A stretch of 64,000 nucleotides of DNA from Rugalucina vietnamica (GCA_964017185.1 OZ024871.1:5701214-5765213), one strand, 5' to 3'; counted from the first letter of the stretch, positions 1 to 10,311 are shown. Numbers and translations: made by a program. The notes: generated by a model from the letters alone, not told the origin.

Positions 1-1850
1 ATTTACACCTTGAGGTATAATCCAGAGAAAATTTGTATTGCTGATTTTATGGTTAGCAATATAACTTTTTGCAAGCTGATCTGGGTGTGGTTGTCAGTGT
101 ATGTGCATTTAAAATTGTTATTCACTTGCTCACGGTGGGTTATTTACATGTTCTGATGAATGGTTTTGGAATATATGATGGAAAACGGTATAGTTTTCAG
201 GGAAATGTTCACAAACTTATGCGTATAAATAGGCGGCTTAGTTTGTGTGAAGTCAATATGAATTATCGGAAGAAATGTAAGGGTTGGGCATGAATTGGAG
301 ATGTTTGGATATGGGTTTATCTGGTACACCTGGTCATGGTCAGCGCCAGTCTGGATAGTCGGCCGTCGGTAAGTTATAACAGTTCATAAATATACATTTT
401 GTACAGTGAGATTGTATAGTCATAATAATGTAGCTCATTATGGTGGAAAGCACATTGATAGGGTTGTAAAAATGAAAATTTCTATATTTCTGCACGCTAC
501 GTTGCCGTGAAGCGGCATTGGTTTAGTTTTTATGTATTAAATTTCGCGTAAGAATGACATTGCGCGGTATGTATGTCAACCAAAGTTGTAAAATGGAAAT
601 TTCTGTTATGTACTACGTTACTTGTAGCGACGTTATTGTCGTTGACGTACATTTAGTTTCATGTTATGTTATGTTATCTAATCATCTCATCATAAAGGAA
701 GTTAATGTTGACTCGGAATAAAGCTGTAAGGCTGGAAATTTCAGATTTTAAGTTTTACGTTATAGTAACGTAACGCTTAGATTTGACGTTAGTGACGTCA
801 TTAAGAATATTTGCTATTACTGAAATTAGTGATGTCATTTAAGAAAGGTTTAATATTGTAACAAGATTGTCCCGCAAGATTTATCGTATTCTGAGAAATG
901 GCTTTCTATGAATTTGGTCATAGATTGGCAGGACCAATTCCTGGGTGAGGAATTGTGGATGCATGTCGGAGATTTGCTTGTGATGTCGCTGGGTAAGGAA
1001 CTAGGGTTAGTTCGCGACATATGTGGCTTAACTGTATCTTACATGTGAATAAATATTTCAATGTAGATACTGGAGTATAATAGTTTATATGTAGTACAAG
1101 CAATCTAGCGAATAAACTAATACAGTTCCGGGGTACGGAATTGTGGGAGGTTATTTGCAATTGGATGTTATGACGTGCATAGCTGCAGGAGATTTCGCTA
1201 TGATAAATTGCGACACTATCAGTTATTTTGTTGTTAAGACACAGTTACTTTATTTCAGGCCCTGAAGCTGAAGTTGTTACCTGAAATTGTAATCTATGGA
1301 CGTAATCTGAATTCCTGAAACTAAGCTGGGCTAAACTATATGGGGTGGCAGTGACGGTATAAACGGGACGATATAAAATCATTGGTGTTTGGTTTACTAT
1401 GGACGGGCGTGGTCTACAGTTCGTATTGGGAACACTGGACTGTTTTTGCGAGCAGTGGTGCGGAGTGTACTAGTGAGACGAACGTGTGACAGTATACCCG
1501 GAGATGCCAATGGGAAATGTGTAGGGACAATATAGAACAGTACTACAATGTGGGGAAATAATTGACGAACAAAGGATGTATTTTTTGTTTCTTTTCTCAG
1601 TAATTTCTTTTTGTAATCTCTTTCTATCTTTTTCTCCTTCTTTGCTTCTCACTTTAAACATCATTATAAATAAATCATCATAATTTGAAAATTCTATTTA
1701 ATTGAACCCTCCTATAGATTTGCTGGTCATTCATAGCAGGAAGCGTATACCCTTGGTCATTCGATACATTATTTGTTGGGCACAACAAGCCATTGTATCC
1801 TCTGACTTTATATTAAGTAGAGTCAGTCCGTGACACAGACATCTGCAAGT
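1..1850. other. Non-coding flank left of the Polinton
   Basis: No coding region, RNA gene or clear repeat is recognised here. The only open frames are short (under 81 codons), overlap on both strands and lack family motifs. The stretch is AT-rich with scattered TGACGT-like words. It may contain the left terminus of the Polinton, but I found no match between this segment and the right flank near 22.6 kb, so no terminal inverted repeat can be placed. Confidence 0.6.
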
Positions 1851-1934
1851 TTGTACTCTTTGTTTTAATAGGACATCCGGAATTGTCTTGCACATTGTAC
1901 TGTCTTTGATAAATGTTCCATAGTTCTTTATGAA

Positions 1935-2363
1935 TCACATGTCAATGTCTCTGTCATTCTGAGATAAGTCTTCTCCTGTGCCTTTGAGCTCTTTGTGAAT
2001 AGCTGTTTTCAGATCACGTCCTCTGTTGAGCTGGTCGATGATATAGATACACCACATTCCACAAGTGTTACTCCCTGGATCTTGTAACACTTGTGTGTTC
2101 TGTATCCATCCAGTTGAATTTCGTTTGATAAATGGTAGGATGTAATCTTTATCTGGTGGAAAACCATAGGAATCAAAGTAGATCACTCTATCTTCTCTGA
2201 AGTACACTGCTGTCCAATGTTCTCCTGGATCATCTGACAAGTCTGTGTTCACTATGTATGCTTTTGTATGCAGCGGTTTTCTATCTGGTAATAATTCTTT
2301 AGCACACACTTCTCCTTTCACTGGCATATTGTTCAATATTCTGTTGAGTTGTATAGTATCCAT
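1935..2363 (-). CDS. Adenain-type cysteine protease of Polinton
   Basis: This is a capsid-maturation protease of the adenovirus/Polinton Ulp1-like family, inferred to cleave virion precursors such as the PX-like protein. The 142-residue frame starts at the ATG at 2363, because upstream codons belong to the preceding gene. The catalytic triad is visible in order: His49 in GEHWTAVYF, Asp64 in YFDSYG and Cys101 in SNTCGMWC. Length is close to the usual 140-200 residues for such proteases. It is the last gene of the minus-strand cluster, four nucleotides after the Cys/His gene. It is one of the few undisrupted genes in the element. It could be a shorter relative lacking the C-terminal arm, but the family call is firm. 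Confidence 0.85.
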   Translation of the reverse strand: MDTIQLNRILNNMPVKGEVCAKELLPDRKPLHTKAYIVNTDLSDDPGEHWTAVYFREDRVIYFDSYGFPPDKDYILPFIKRNSTGWIQNTQVLQDPGSNTCGMWCIYIIDQLNRGRDLKTAIHKELKGTGEDLSQNDRDIDM

Positions 2364-2365
2364 TT

Positions 2366-2946
2366 TCAATCTTCTTGTTCTGTTGGTGGAGATGATTCTG
2401 GACAATTTTGTTCTTTGTTGTTTTCTTCAGCTGTTGCGTCTTGGTATGATTCTAACAGTTTATTTGCCAAGAATGTCTTCCACTGATCTGTCATGTCTCT
2501 CTGGTTGTTTTTGAAATACTGCAAGTCTTTATATACTTCAATGATGAGTTCTGGAGTCAGTAAATGGACAGCTTCTATGGTCTTTTTCTGTGATCCCATC
2601 ATGTGTTCCCAAGGACATCGAAGATGTTGAGGCATTCTAAAGCTGGTTCATGATACTTGTAGTCAGTGATCCATTCTTCTGCAGTGGTCCATAGACACAT
2701 ATCGTGGTATTTCTGACTTGGATGGTCAATTCTACATCCCTGACATTCATGTCGAACATAGTCTCTGACACCTTCTCTCAGATTCATCAATACAGCTTTG
2801 ACGAGAAAGTTTTCTCTTTTCACATCTTGTCTTTTCACTTCTTTCTGTAAGGCACTTGGTTAATCGGATTCATATGACGAGAATGTCTGTCTGTATACGT
2901 CTGCTTGGTATTCCAGGTCTTTCTCAATGTAATAGTCCTGATGCAT
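2366..2946 (-). pseudogene. Small Cys/His-motif Polinton protein, disrupted
   Basis: The frame opens with an ATG at 2946, five bases after the capsid stop, and runs to 2366. It has an in-frame TAA at 2860-2862 and a frame change near 2630. The middle part holds a conserved-looking cluster, HECQGCRIDHPSQKYHDMC, which could bind zinc. The C-terminal part is acidic and polar with no recognised domain. Similar Cys/His proteins sit beside capsid genes in other animal Polintons, as far as I recall, and no function is known to me. Its place between the major capsid protein and the protease suggests a virion or assembly role; that is inference. Confidence 0.55.
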
Positions 2947-2950
2947 CTTC

Positions 2951-4272
2951 TTAATAATCTGTGGTCACTTCTCTCAGTCCGTTTATTTCTATCAGATGGT
3001 CAAACTCTTCGTAGTCAATCACGTTGAGTGTGAAGTCGAGTGGTCTGGCAAACTGAAGCTCTAGTCTCAGGTTTCCCGTCGTTTTTATAGGGTGCAGATG
3101 GTTCTGGTCAGCTCCTTGGTCTTATGTCAAATCGAATCCCCAGAAGCAGTATCCGTCTTTATAGTCTTGAAGACTGATGTTACAGTTCTGAACTTGATTT
3201 TGACTGCTCAATGTTTGATATAGTGACATGTATGATCTCAGATACTGATCGTCATTGAAGTTCGGTTCGAATGGCCAGCCATATCACATGTATATTGTGT
3301 CCATCACACGTGACATCAAGTTTCCTGAGCCTGAAATGACTGAATTTGAAAGGATTGCTTGCATAGCTTCCAATGAATTCTTCATTTTTTACCATGCCTA
3401 TAAACAGACGTTTTGAAAGGTTGGCTTTGAAACAAATGATCTTCAATTTTGGATCTCAATCCAGCATTGATCGTAAATGTTTTCACTTCGACTCTTCTAA
3501 TCGGAAATTTTGCCTGTTTCTGAGCTATGGTCTGATTCAGATCATTTGTGATTGCTGGTAAGATTTGTACCGTTCTCACAGAGACTTTGGCTACATCAAT
3601 TGTTACTACCGAAGGATAGGCATCAACTTCACCTACCATGAGACAAAACTGAGGTGAAGCTCGATTCAATCTGAGTCTGATTTCAATTCCATTAGGCAAA
3701 TATTTTTCTTGCATGGCAAGATCCAAGTGCAATCGTCCCATAAGTTCAAAAGATTTTATTTACTTTCTGCTACAGCTGCCATGCGAGCTTTGATCGCATC
3801 AGATTCATTCCAATTTGTAAATTTTGTAGTTTAATCTTGGTACCAAAATTCCCCAGCTTTCATTTGATTTTGTTTTACAACAGAACCAAATGAAAACATC
3901 TTTTCAAGATACGCTCTGTATGTATAAGTATCCATATTGCTTTTCACAAGTTTGTTATTCAAATACAAATCGATACTGCTAAACATGCTATGAAAAAATA
4001 TTCACAGGAGCTACTTTCTTGTCTGCTTCAAGATCATTTCCAACACCAGCTTGCAAAATTCGACATCTCAGATAAAGATACGTCTGAGATAAATCTGTAT
4101 AATTTTCTGTCTGAGGTGGAATTACGAATTCGATGGGTGCATGATGACTATCCAGTGAAGCAATAGGATGATAGTCTGTCCACTGAGTATCTTTCATGGT
4201 TGTCATAGTTGGAGGAACTGATTCCATTTCTATTTCGGTTTTACTGCAGTCACATGAACCAATTTGAATCAT
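2951..4272 (-). pseudogene. Polinton major capsid protein (F54H12.2-like), disrupted
   Basis: This is the double jelly-roll major capsid protein. The N-terminus (4272-3988) carries the family signature QWTDYHPIASL followed by APIEF and the segment YTDLSQTYLYLRC. After a frame break in a T run near 3990 the family sequence continues, then passes in-frame stops near 3830 and 3755 and a shift into 3382-3741, which carries MGRLHLDL and KFPIRRVEVKTFT. A further shift enters 3252-3446, with LSKRLFIGMVKNEEF and KLDVTCDG. The C-terminal part ends at the TAA at 2951-2953 and contains an in-frame TAA at 3122-3124. Total span is about 440 codons, shorter than typical family members (550-700). At least five breaks mean no functional capsid protein. 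It lies just downstream of the PX-like gene, the usual order. Confidence 0.85.
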
Positions 4273-4282
4273 TTTGTTTTAT

Positions 4283-4690
4283 TTACTCAAAACATCTGGT
4301 AAGTGTTCTCCTGCCTTTTTGAACAGGTCGATGTCTAGATTTAGACTGAGACTTTTTGGATTTCTGATTTGATTTTATACCCTCTGAGAACTGATCGATT
4401 GTAGACTGACCAAAAGATTTCAATGCTGATTTTCCTCTGTGTTTTAAAACTTGTTTGACATTCTGACCTTTAACAATTTCTCTCAAAGCTTTAATTCCAT
4501 GATCTTTTGCTACTTTTTTCGCACTCTGTATGCCAACTTTTGCTAAAGGTTTTAAAATTGGAGTAACTGTTCTCAAAGCAGCCTTAAAGATTGATCCTAA
4601 ACCATTTCCATATTGTCTTGAAACGCCACGATAGACGGGATAATCGTTGAATCCCGACCCATATTGACAAATTGTTCCACGCGTACGCAT
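4283..4690 (-). CDS. PX-like basic core/maturation protein
   Basis: This 135-residue basic protein has a Gly-rich start (YGSGFNDYPVYRG, YGNGLG) and an amphipathic Lys/Ala-rich middle (LKPLAKVGIQSAKKVAKDHG). Its tail is dense in Lys, Ser and Arg. In the Polinton/adintovirus family, proteins of this shape next to the capsid gene resemble adenovirus core protein pX and membrane-active pVI. Glycine-rich sites at the N-terminus would suit the adenain protease. The role is DNA condensation or membrane interaction by analogy only. The ATG at 4690 is chosen because a TATA box lies about 42 nt upstream; the stop is 10 nt before the capsid ATG. The frame is intact. Confidence 0.7.
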   Translation of the reverse strand: MRTRGTICQYGSGFNDYPVYRGVSRQYGNGLGSIFKAALRTVTPILKPLAKVGIQSAKKVAKDHGIKALREIVKGQNVKQVLKHRGKSALKSFGQSTIDQFSEGIKSNQKSKKSQSKSRHRPVQKGRRTLTRCFE

Positions 4691-4731
4691 TTTTTTATTA
4701 TTCTTTGGGTCTGAAATGTGCAGCTGCTCTC

Positions 4732-4740
4732 TTTTTATAT
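4732..4740 (-). promoter_or_regulatory. TATA box for the PX-like gene
   Basis: TATAAAAAG on the minus strand lies about 42 nt upstream of the ATG at 4690. The spacing matches that seen before other genes of this element. Confidence 0.5.
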
Positions 4741-5294
4741 TTTTTTTCTTCTTCTGTTGTAAAATATGAACCGCGCCATGAGAGAGACTGCAACCCGGAC
4801 TTTGACCAGGTCGACCAAATCAAACACTATATACATAAAACGATGTTTACATGAATAGTTAGCTTATGGCAACATGCACCTTTGTTGTCGCTAGTATATA
4901 GATCTAAATAAGCAGTTCCCTCATGACGCTTACTACACGATAATTAAGTTCCCATTGGTAGTACTGAACAAGAAAACCAATTTATCAAACTATAAATTAA
5001 TCGTATGAAAGCATTACGCATATGTCTAACAACCTATAGCAAATCCACATATTCAATCAGAGAGTCGCCGGGAAAATGTCTCTTTGCATGTTGTAATAGA
5101 CGCTCATCAGAGTACTGGTTATTCTTCATTGAGCTTTCACAGATATTTGTACGCTCTGTAAATAGCGAAAGTTAAACTATGAATTTAAGCCATGCGCATC
5201 CTGGTTTGTGCTACACCTGATAGGACAGGCACAGATTTTTTCGCAACAGAACTTAAAACATGTTTCAAATATCTTAACAATTTATATATAAACT

Positions 5295-5344
5295 GAAACG
5301 TCGCCCCGACTCGACCAAGCATGCTTTCTTTGGGGCGGCGTTTC
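5295..5344. repeat. Hairpin, 13-bp GC-rich stem
   Basis: GAAACGTCGCCCC pairs with GGGGCGGCGTTTC with one mismatch across a 24-nt loop. It lies in the unexplained gap of the capsid cluster. No terminator or known RNA is recognised. Confidence 0.6.
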
Positions 5345-5662
5345 GTGCATCCTTACCGACTAATTTTATCCATGTCAATGTTATGCTATCGCCAGTCTAG
5401 TCACAATGATACACATTGAAAACGCCCTCAGTTTTGTCATGTCTTGCAAGTGCTATTTTGACTACAAGCGCCGCTTGACCGATTTACCCCGTTATGCAAC
5501 ATGTCACGTGAAACTGTATTTTATGTACATAGATAGTACTGATAATTTGTTTCTCCTAAAGCATCCGAGTTTTGATATTTTTTTCATATATATAGATCTA
5601 TATATAAAGTTTTTTATAAATAGAATTTTGACATGACGTGCTCTTGAATGCACCTCGTCGGT

Positions 5663-5708
5663 CATCTTTTCCCATGAGATTTCGTTTTCACCGTCATGGG
5701 AAAAGATG
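5663..5708. repeat. Perfect 15-bp hairpin
   Basis: CATCTTTTCCCATGA is followed 16 nt later by its exact complement TCATGGGAAAAGATG. It lies in the non-coding gap. The function is unknown; it may be a miniature foldback insertion. Confidence 0.65.
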
Positions 5709-6103
5709 TCATGTAAGCGAGTGTGCCGTTGATATGCTATATTTTTGTTTTAAGGACAGCATTGTGATTCAAATAATGAGTGTGCCTTTGGTTTGCCATC
5801 TCGTTATCATTGCAGACAATATGCTAACTAGGTACATGTATGAAGTAGCCATGTTATAATTGTCATTTATAGCGGAGATGTTGCTACGGAATTCGTCTGT
5901 GTCTCGACGCATGCGGGTCTGTAGCCTTGTCTTTCTCAGCCAGATGATTACAAAAGATAAAACAGAAACACTAAATCTGAAAATTCTAAAAACCCCACCC
6001 CTCCCCACCGCAATTTACTGGCTACTACATTTAATAGTGTACGTTTCTGATCTTGGGCCTAGCATTTGTCATTGTATAGTATTTGCTTTTCCATGTCCTA
6101 TGC

Positions 6104-6742
6104 TTATTTCTTATGTCTTATCCTCATATGTGTTGTAAACACCTGAGTGAATAAAGTGTAGAGTGAGTGTAACTTGATCAACGTCTTTCCAGTAATGAAT
6201 GGAATATCTTCACCTGTATCGCCTTTTATACTAATGTGAACTTGATCATTGTAAGATTTTGTAACAGGCACATAATGCAAATTCAAAAACTCTTGATGAA
6301 AATGAATTTCTCCTTCTATGTATTTGAAAGGAATAACTCTAAGTATTGGTGCAGTAACGTCTCCGATATAAGTGTAGTTTGCCACATCTGAGTAAACATA
6401 GAAACGATTGCTATGTATATTTAGATCTACACCATATTTGAACTGATACTTATTGTTTCCTATAGGTTTGCCAAAGAATGTTTTATCGACGCCTAGAATT
6501 TCTGCCAAAGGTTGTGGAAACATCAAATGCATTTCATTTCTATATTCTCCCACGAAACACACTTTTGTACGTTTGCTTTTATTTCCATATGACAGAATGA
6601 CTGAGTGATAAGCTTGGTCCAATGCAGTTTTTAAACGAGCATCGATCACGTTTTGCATCTCGTGGATTAAGTGATGTGCAGAGGTGTAATTAGAATTTGG
6701 AATTTGTAGTCGATATTCTACACAGAATTTTTTTCCGTGCAT
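6104..6742 (-). CDS. Polinton minor capsid (penton-like) protein
   Basis: A 212-residue open frame on the minus strand. The conserved middle and C-terminus match what I know of the single jelly-roll minor capsid protein. They contain MFPQPLAEILG, FYVYSDVANYTYIGDVTAPI followed by a Leu-Arg-Val-Ile-Pro stretch, HYVPVTKSYNDQVHISIKGD, and the closing IPFITGKTLIKLH. The protein is predicted to form capsid vertices. The N-terminus is shorter than in relatives, and the segment just upstream is occupied by the membrane-protein frame. The true start is therefore uncertain, or an N-terminal part has been lost by frameshift. The frame itself has no stop. Confidence 0.8.
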   Translation of the reverse strand: MHGKKFCVEYRLQIPNSNYTSAHHLIHEMQNVIDARLKTALDQAYHSVILSYGNKSKRTKVCFVGEYRNEMHLMFPQPLAEILGVDKTFFGKPIGNNKYQFKYGVDLNIHSNRFYVYSDVANYTYIGDVTAPILRVIPFKYIEGEIHFHQEFLNLHYVPVTKSYNDQVHISIKGDTGEDIPFITGKTLIKLHSLYTLFTQVFTTHMRIRHKK

Positions 6743-7113
6743 ACTTCTGTTTCATCACTGGACAATTTGAGTCTCTTTGCAGCTTGTTCGGTTAATCTTA
6801 GAAAGAAAAAATGTTTTACTTCTTTTGAAAGTTCGTCACTAGAAGAAGACAGAGATTGTTGTTTTCTGAATTTGAGGCCAGGTGATTGCAAAATGTACCC
6901 TATCGAACTGCTGAGTAAAATCAACCACAATTCTTTATCTGGACTTCTCAAACTGATGTGAACTAGGAATGTGATGATTATCATGTAAAATACAATAATC
7001 TGAGTGAAAAATGTTAAAGGAGTTTAAGCTATTTTGGTTTTACTGTCTGCAGATGATTGCACAGAAGTGTTATCACCACTGCGATTGAATGAACTTTTAA
7101 AATCCATTTTCAT
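6718..7113 (-). pseudogene. Two-span membrane protein of Polinton, one nonsense codon
   Basis: The frame starts at the ATG at 7113, six bases after the integrase stop, and ends at 6718, overlapping the penton-like frame. A TAA at 7024-7026 interrupts it after about 29 codons. Two hydrophobic segments are visible, TFFTQIIVFYMIIITFLVHI and LWLILLSSSIGYIL. A Ser-rich acidic stretch and a Lys/Arg-containing tail follow. Small proteins with a similar second segment (Leu-Trp, Leu-Leu-Ser-Ser, Gly-Tyr) are, to my memory, common beside minor capsid genes in mollusc Polintons. The role is unknown; a virion membrane or cell-exit function is possible. Confidence 0.6.
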
Positions 7114-7118
7114 GCTTT

Positions 7119-8151
7119 TATACAAGATCAGACTCTAGAATCCAACTGTCAAATTTCGATGGATATCCTTTCCAGTGTACTTTGATTTCTTTAACCCACT
7201 TTTTTCCAACTTTGCGTTTTCTGTGAGCTAAGACCGAATCGATTTCAAAAATCTGATCTTTTTCGACACGTTGTAACTCTTGAGAGTAGAATGTACCACT
7301 GACAGATTCACCATCGAGATCAGATCAGAAATCTGAAACAATTCCTGTGTCCAATTTGGCAGATATCCTTTGTCAAATGTGCGTTTAGTTTTATTGATCC
7401 TAACATAATCACCTACTTTGATTTTAGTTTGTTTTTGCAGTTTTCTAGGTTTGCCAAAAAGAATTTCAGACACTTGTGGTTCGTTTTCTTTTGTCACAAA
7501 AACAGGTGCACGTTTGATACTTTTGTGATATGCATGATTGTAACCTTCGACTAATTTTGGAAGAACATCGACATATCTCAAAGTGCGATTGCGTGTGAAA
7601 TACTTCCACATGCGACTTTTCAAAGTTCTTTGGAATCTTTCAACAATACTTGCTTTTGTTTCAGGGTTTTTAGTTGTGAAGAAATGAATTTTCTTAGGTT
7701 TTAAAAAACATTGAAAGTCTCTGTTTTTGAATTCTGTACCTTTGTCAGTTTGCAAACTTTTTGGTTGACGTCCATTTTTCAGCACAAGTTTAAATGCACT
7801 TATTAAAGTTTTCCCCGTCTTGTCTGTAATGGGCACTACCCATGCAAATTTTGAAAACACATCGATGATGCAAAGCAGATATCTAAACTTATCATTGGAC
7901 TTTGACAGTTTTGACATGTCTGCTAGATCGGATTGCCATTGATGATCAATTCCTGCAACCACAGTCTTTCGACGTAAAAATGTTCTTCTGATAGGTTTAT
8001 GTAAAGTGTAGGTCTGTTGTGTTTTCAACCAATTTCTGACATCTTTCAATTCGACATTTTTAGAAGATTTTCTAGCAAGCTTGTACAAAGCCTGTTCACC
8101 AGCATAATCTGCAGGACTTTCTGGATCATAATACAATTTTTCAAACTTCAT
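7119..8151 (-). pseudogene. DDE integrase with C-terminal chromodomain, one frame break
   Basis: This is a retroviral-type integrase of Polinton elements that inserts the linear genome into host DNA. The core has the catalytic triad Asp75 (WQSDLADM), Asp136 (QTDKGTEF) and Glu171 (ASIVERFQRTL), giving DD35E spacing. An SH3-like segment (KVGDYVRINKTK) follows. Near 7320 the frame breaks. In another frame a chromodomain-like tail (FEIDSVLAHRK, then VHWKGYPSKFDSWI) runs to the TAA at 7119-7121. The start ATG at 8151 lies seven bases before the end of the upstream gene. The core is intact and only the tail is shifted, so the break is recent or an assembly error. Confidence 0.9.
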
Positions 8152-8157
8152 TATTGA

Positions 8158-8988
8158 TCATCGTAAGTGAGCCACTGTTTGGGTTGGAACTTTGGCGTAG
8201 ACATTTCTTCTTTTATATAACTTTTTTGTAGCAGACAAAAGAGAATACATCTGCTTTTTAATTTTTGCCAGATCGGACGGTGTAAATTTTGATTTGACTT
8301 TTCTTTTAGTTGTTTTCTGTGTTTTAGAAACGGGAATACGACTTGCACGTTTACGTGCTGTCGAAACACGTTTTTGGGCTGGTGTGACATAATTGTCATC
8401 TGGAGTTCTAGGAGAAGATGAAGCGCCCCGATGCATCCACTCCCACCTTTCCCTATTTCCAATAACATCTTGAGGAATATTCATTTCTCCTAACCCTTCT
8501 GCAAACGGTTGACATCCCGTGGGTTCACTGCCTTTTCTATGTCTTAAAACATCATTGACCAAGTCAATGATATTGGATCCTTCAATAGCTTTGCCATAAA
8601 GTTTTACGGTACCATCATCATCCCAAGTCATGTTAGGATTATCGTTTAAAATGTTAAGTAAAAGTTGTGCTTTACGTTTCATCGTGCTAGGTACACTATC
8701 TAATACATGTTGGTTCATTCTAGAGGAACTGGATGTTACACTTGGTAATTTTAAAGAATGATCTTGCAAAGCTTTTTTGTGAGCCGATTGAAATTTGTGT
8801 AAAGTTTCGCCAAATAATTGAGCTTTTTCAGCTTCAGATATGTCTTCGTCAGCCATGACCGAAGATAAGTCTCTCTGAAGACTTGCTGTGGCAGACACAT
8901 TTGGATTAGGTGGTAATCAAGGTTTTTGAATTTGTTCGTCTTTCCAGCGTTTCATGCCTTCTCAAAGTTTAAATGGAACAATGGCCAT
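8158..8988 (-). pseudogene. Conserved Polinton protein of unknown function, two N-terminal stops
   Basis: This frame runs from the ATG at 8988, overlapping the end of the previous gene's spacing, to 8158. Two in-frame TGA codons lie in the first 25 codons (near 8963 and 8923). From 8898 onward it is open for 246 residues. The recognisable conserved blocks are DSVPSTMKRKAQLLLNIL and GSNIIDLVNDVLRHRK. Both recur in a family found beside capsid and integrase genes in animal Polintons. A Lys/Arg-rich C-terminus could bind DNA. No enzymatic motif is seen. Function is unknown; its conservation and position suggest a structural or packaging role. Confidence 0.65.
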
Positions 8989-8989
8989 T

Positions 8990-9394
8990 TTACGCCCTTC
9001 CATGATGAGGATTGAGGAGACCTCCAAGTACTGAACCAACAGTAGGAGCAAGCAAAGGTTTTAGTAATAAACCGAGCAATGCACCTCCTTTCTGATTGAT
9101 AATTTTCTTTTTATCTGGCACAGACACTTGCTTTGAACTCAGTAAACGTATGTGACGTTGTCGAGCTTGCAATTTTTGTTTTTGAGCTTTTGTCAAACGG
9201 ACATTGCCTTTTATAATGTTCAGGCAACATTCACCGACTGAGACTATGACTTCTTTAGGTGAATCATTGATCATTTTTTGACGATATCTAGGTGGTAAAT
9301 GAGTCAGTCCTTCCAGAAAAGAACCATACGATTTGATTAAACTTTTTTTCTTCGATATTTTTCTAGTACGACGCTTTGTTTTAGTTGCTGCCAT
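8990..9394 (-). CDS. Small basic Polinton protein with Gly-Gly tail (copy 1)
   Basis: A 134-residue intact frame. The ATG at 9394 is preferred over upstream codons because a TATA box lies about 48 nt before it. The N-terminus is a Lys/Arg block (TKTKRRTRKISKKKS). The middle has the block EVIVSVGECCLNIIKGNVRL. The C-terminus has the motif IINQKGGALLGLLLKPLLAP followed by more Gly/Leu. The QKGG step resembles a protease site ahead of a hydrophobic segment, as in pVI-like proteins. It appears homologous to the gene at 9821-10291. A virion role is likely but unproven. Confidence 0.6.
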   Translation of the reverse strand: MAATKTKRRTRKISKKKSLIKSYGSFLEGLTHLPPRYRQKMINDSPKEVIVSVGECCLNIIKGNVRLTKAQKQKLQARQRHIRLLSSKQVSVPDKKKIINQKGGALLGLLLKPLLAPTVGSVLGGLLNPHHGRA

Positions 9395-9440
9395 GCTGAT
9401 GCAATTTTGCAAACTGTGTCAAAATTTAGTTGACATTGAG

Positions 9441-9447
9441 CTTTTAT

Positions 9448-9449
<2 letters not shown>
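9441..9449 (-). promoter_or_regulatory. TATA box before basic protein copy 1
   Basis: CTATAAAAG on the minus strand lies about 48 nt upstream of the ATG at 9394. It sits directly beside a 34-nt T run. Confidence 0.55.

Positions 9450-9483
<34 letters not shown>
9450..9483. repeat. 34-nt T homopolymer
   Basis: An uninterrupted T run (A run on the coding strand) separates two Polinton genes. It may be a slippage hot spot or an assembly artefact. Confidence 0.9.
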
Positions 9484-9776
9484 CAAAATAAAAGTCGTTT
9501 TTTAGCAGTTCTTCTTACAAGTTCTTGTTTTGCTCTTTTTATTCTTTCAACATCAGAAGGAAATGCAGTTTGATCATTCATGACAAACTCTTTTGGATCT
9601 AACAAGTGCATATATGGAATAGTTCCGTGTCGTTTCTGAAATGTAGGACTGTTTTGCATGATGTAACGTTGTTTTGAATTCAGAGGTGAAACAATTGGTT
9701 TTGGTGAACTTCTAAGTGGTGAAAATCTTGCAATTGACAAAGACATTCGTCTTGCATTGGCATCAGGTGAAGACAT
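9483..9776 (-). CDS. Short hypothetical Polinton protein
   Basis: A 97-residue frame rich in Ser, Pro, Arg and Lys (SIARFSPLRSSPKPIVSPL), ending in AKKRLLF. There is no domain I recognise. The frame is open upstream of the first ATG into the 3' end of the neighbouring gene, so the start is uncertain. It sits between two related basic proteins, all on the same strand, and is presumably a minor virion or DNA-binding protein. Confidence 0.4.
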
Positions 9777-9820
9777 TCCTAGATTTTGCCAACTTGTACC
9801 TACTGCTGGTGAATTAGGAC

Positions 9821-10291
9821 TTACAGATTTACTTTTTTATTTCTTCTTTTGGTCACAAATTTATCATTAATGCGTTTCTTGGAATGTTTTTTCGCAGGAC
9901 CTTTTTTAGTTTTAGATTTAGATTTCTTTGGAGTTGATCTTTTACGTCTCAAGAGTTTAGTACAATCCCATCGAATCAAACTTCTGATAATTACACCACC
10001 AAAGCAACCACCATCACCATCTGGTTTTAGAATGATTCTACGTTTGACTTCTGGATCTGTCATTGCACTTGCTAATTTTCTTACATCATCTTTATGCCTA
10101 GCCATGAAGTTCTTAGTTTGTTTAGGCAATTTCATTTTCCCCTCAATGATTTTACGAGCTGCAAATGAAAACCATTTGATCATTTCAGCTAAACCTGCAT
10201 TGAGCAAAATTTTTCGTTTTTGAGCATCGTGTTCTTTGCTCAAATTGTAAAGTGCACGAAGCAAGTTAACAGATGTTTTCCCTACAGCCAT
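9821..10291 (-). CDS. Basic Polinton protein with Gly-Gly motif (copy 2)
   Basis: A 156-residue intact frame starting at the ATG at 10291, about 37 nt after a TATA box. It shares a layout with the protein at 8990-9394: an N-terminal helix, a block ending in RHKDDVRKLAS, then RRIILKPDGDGGCFGG with Gly pairs. The tail is a long Lys/Arg/Ser stretch (KKSKSKTKKGPAKKHSKK) typical of a DNA-condensing protein. The two genes probably arose by duplication and diverged. The function is inferred only: core packing of DNA, perhaps with proteolytic maturation at the Gly pairs. Confidence 0.55.
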   Translation of the reverse strand: MAVGKTSVNLLRALYNLSKEHDAQKRKILLNAGLAEMIKWFSFAARKIIEGKMKLPKQTKNFMARHKDDVRKLASAMTDPEVKRRIILKPDGDGGCFGGVIIRSLIRWDCTKLLRRKRSTPKKSKSKTKKGPAKKHSKKRINDKFVTKRRNKKVNL

Positions 10292-10311
10292 GATGACTTA
10301 ACTGATCAATG

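Larger units (their letters stand above)
4741..6100. other. 1.4-kb non-coding gap inside the capsid gene cluster
   Basis: No gene is recognised between the minor capsid and PX-like genes, although in related elements these are adjacent. The segment holds two hairpins (5295-5344 and 5663-5708) and AT-rich sequence. It is probably an insertion or decayed intergenic DNA; no terminal repeats or target duplication could be fixed. Confidence 0.5.

Noticed and set aside
8920..8988. In-frame TGA codons as selenocysteine
   Set aside because: No SECIS-like structure was seen, and neighbouring genes show ordinary TAA and TGA breaks, so decay is simpler.
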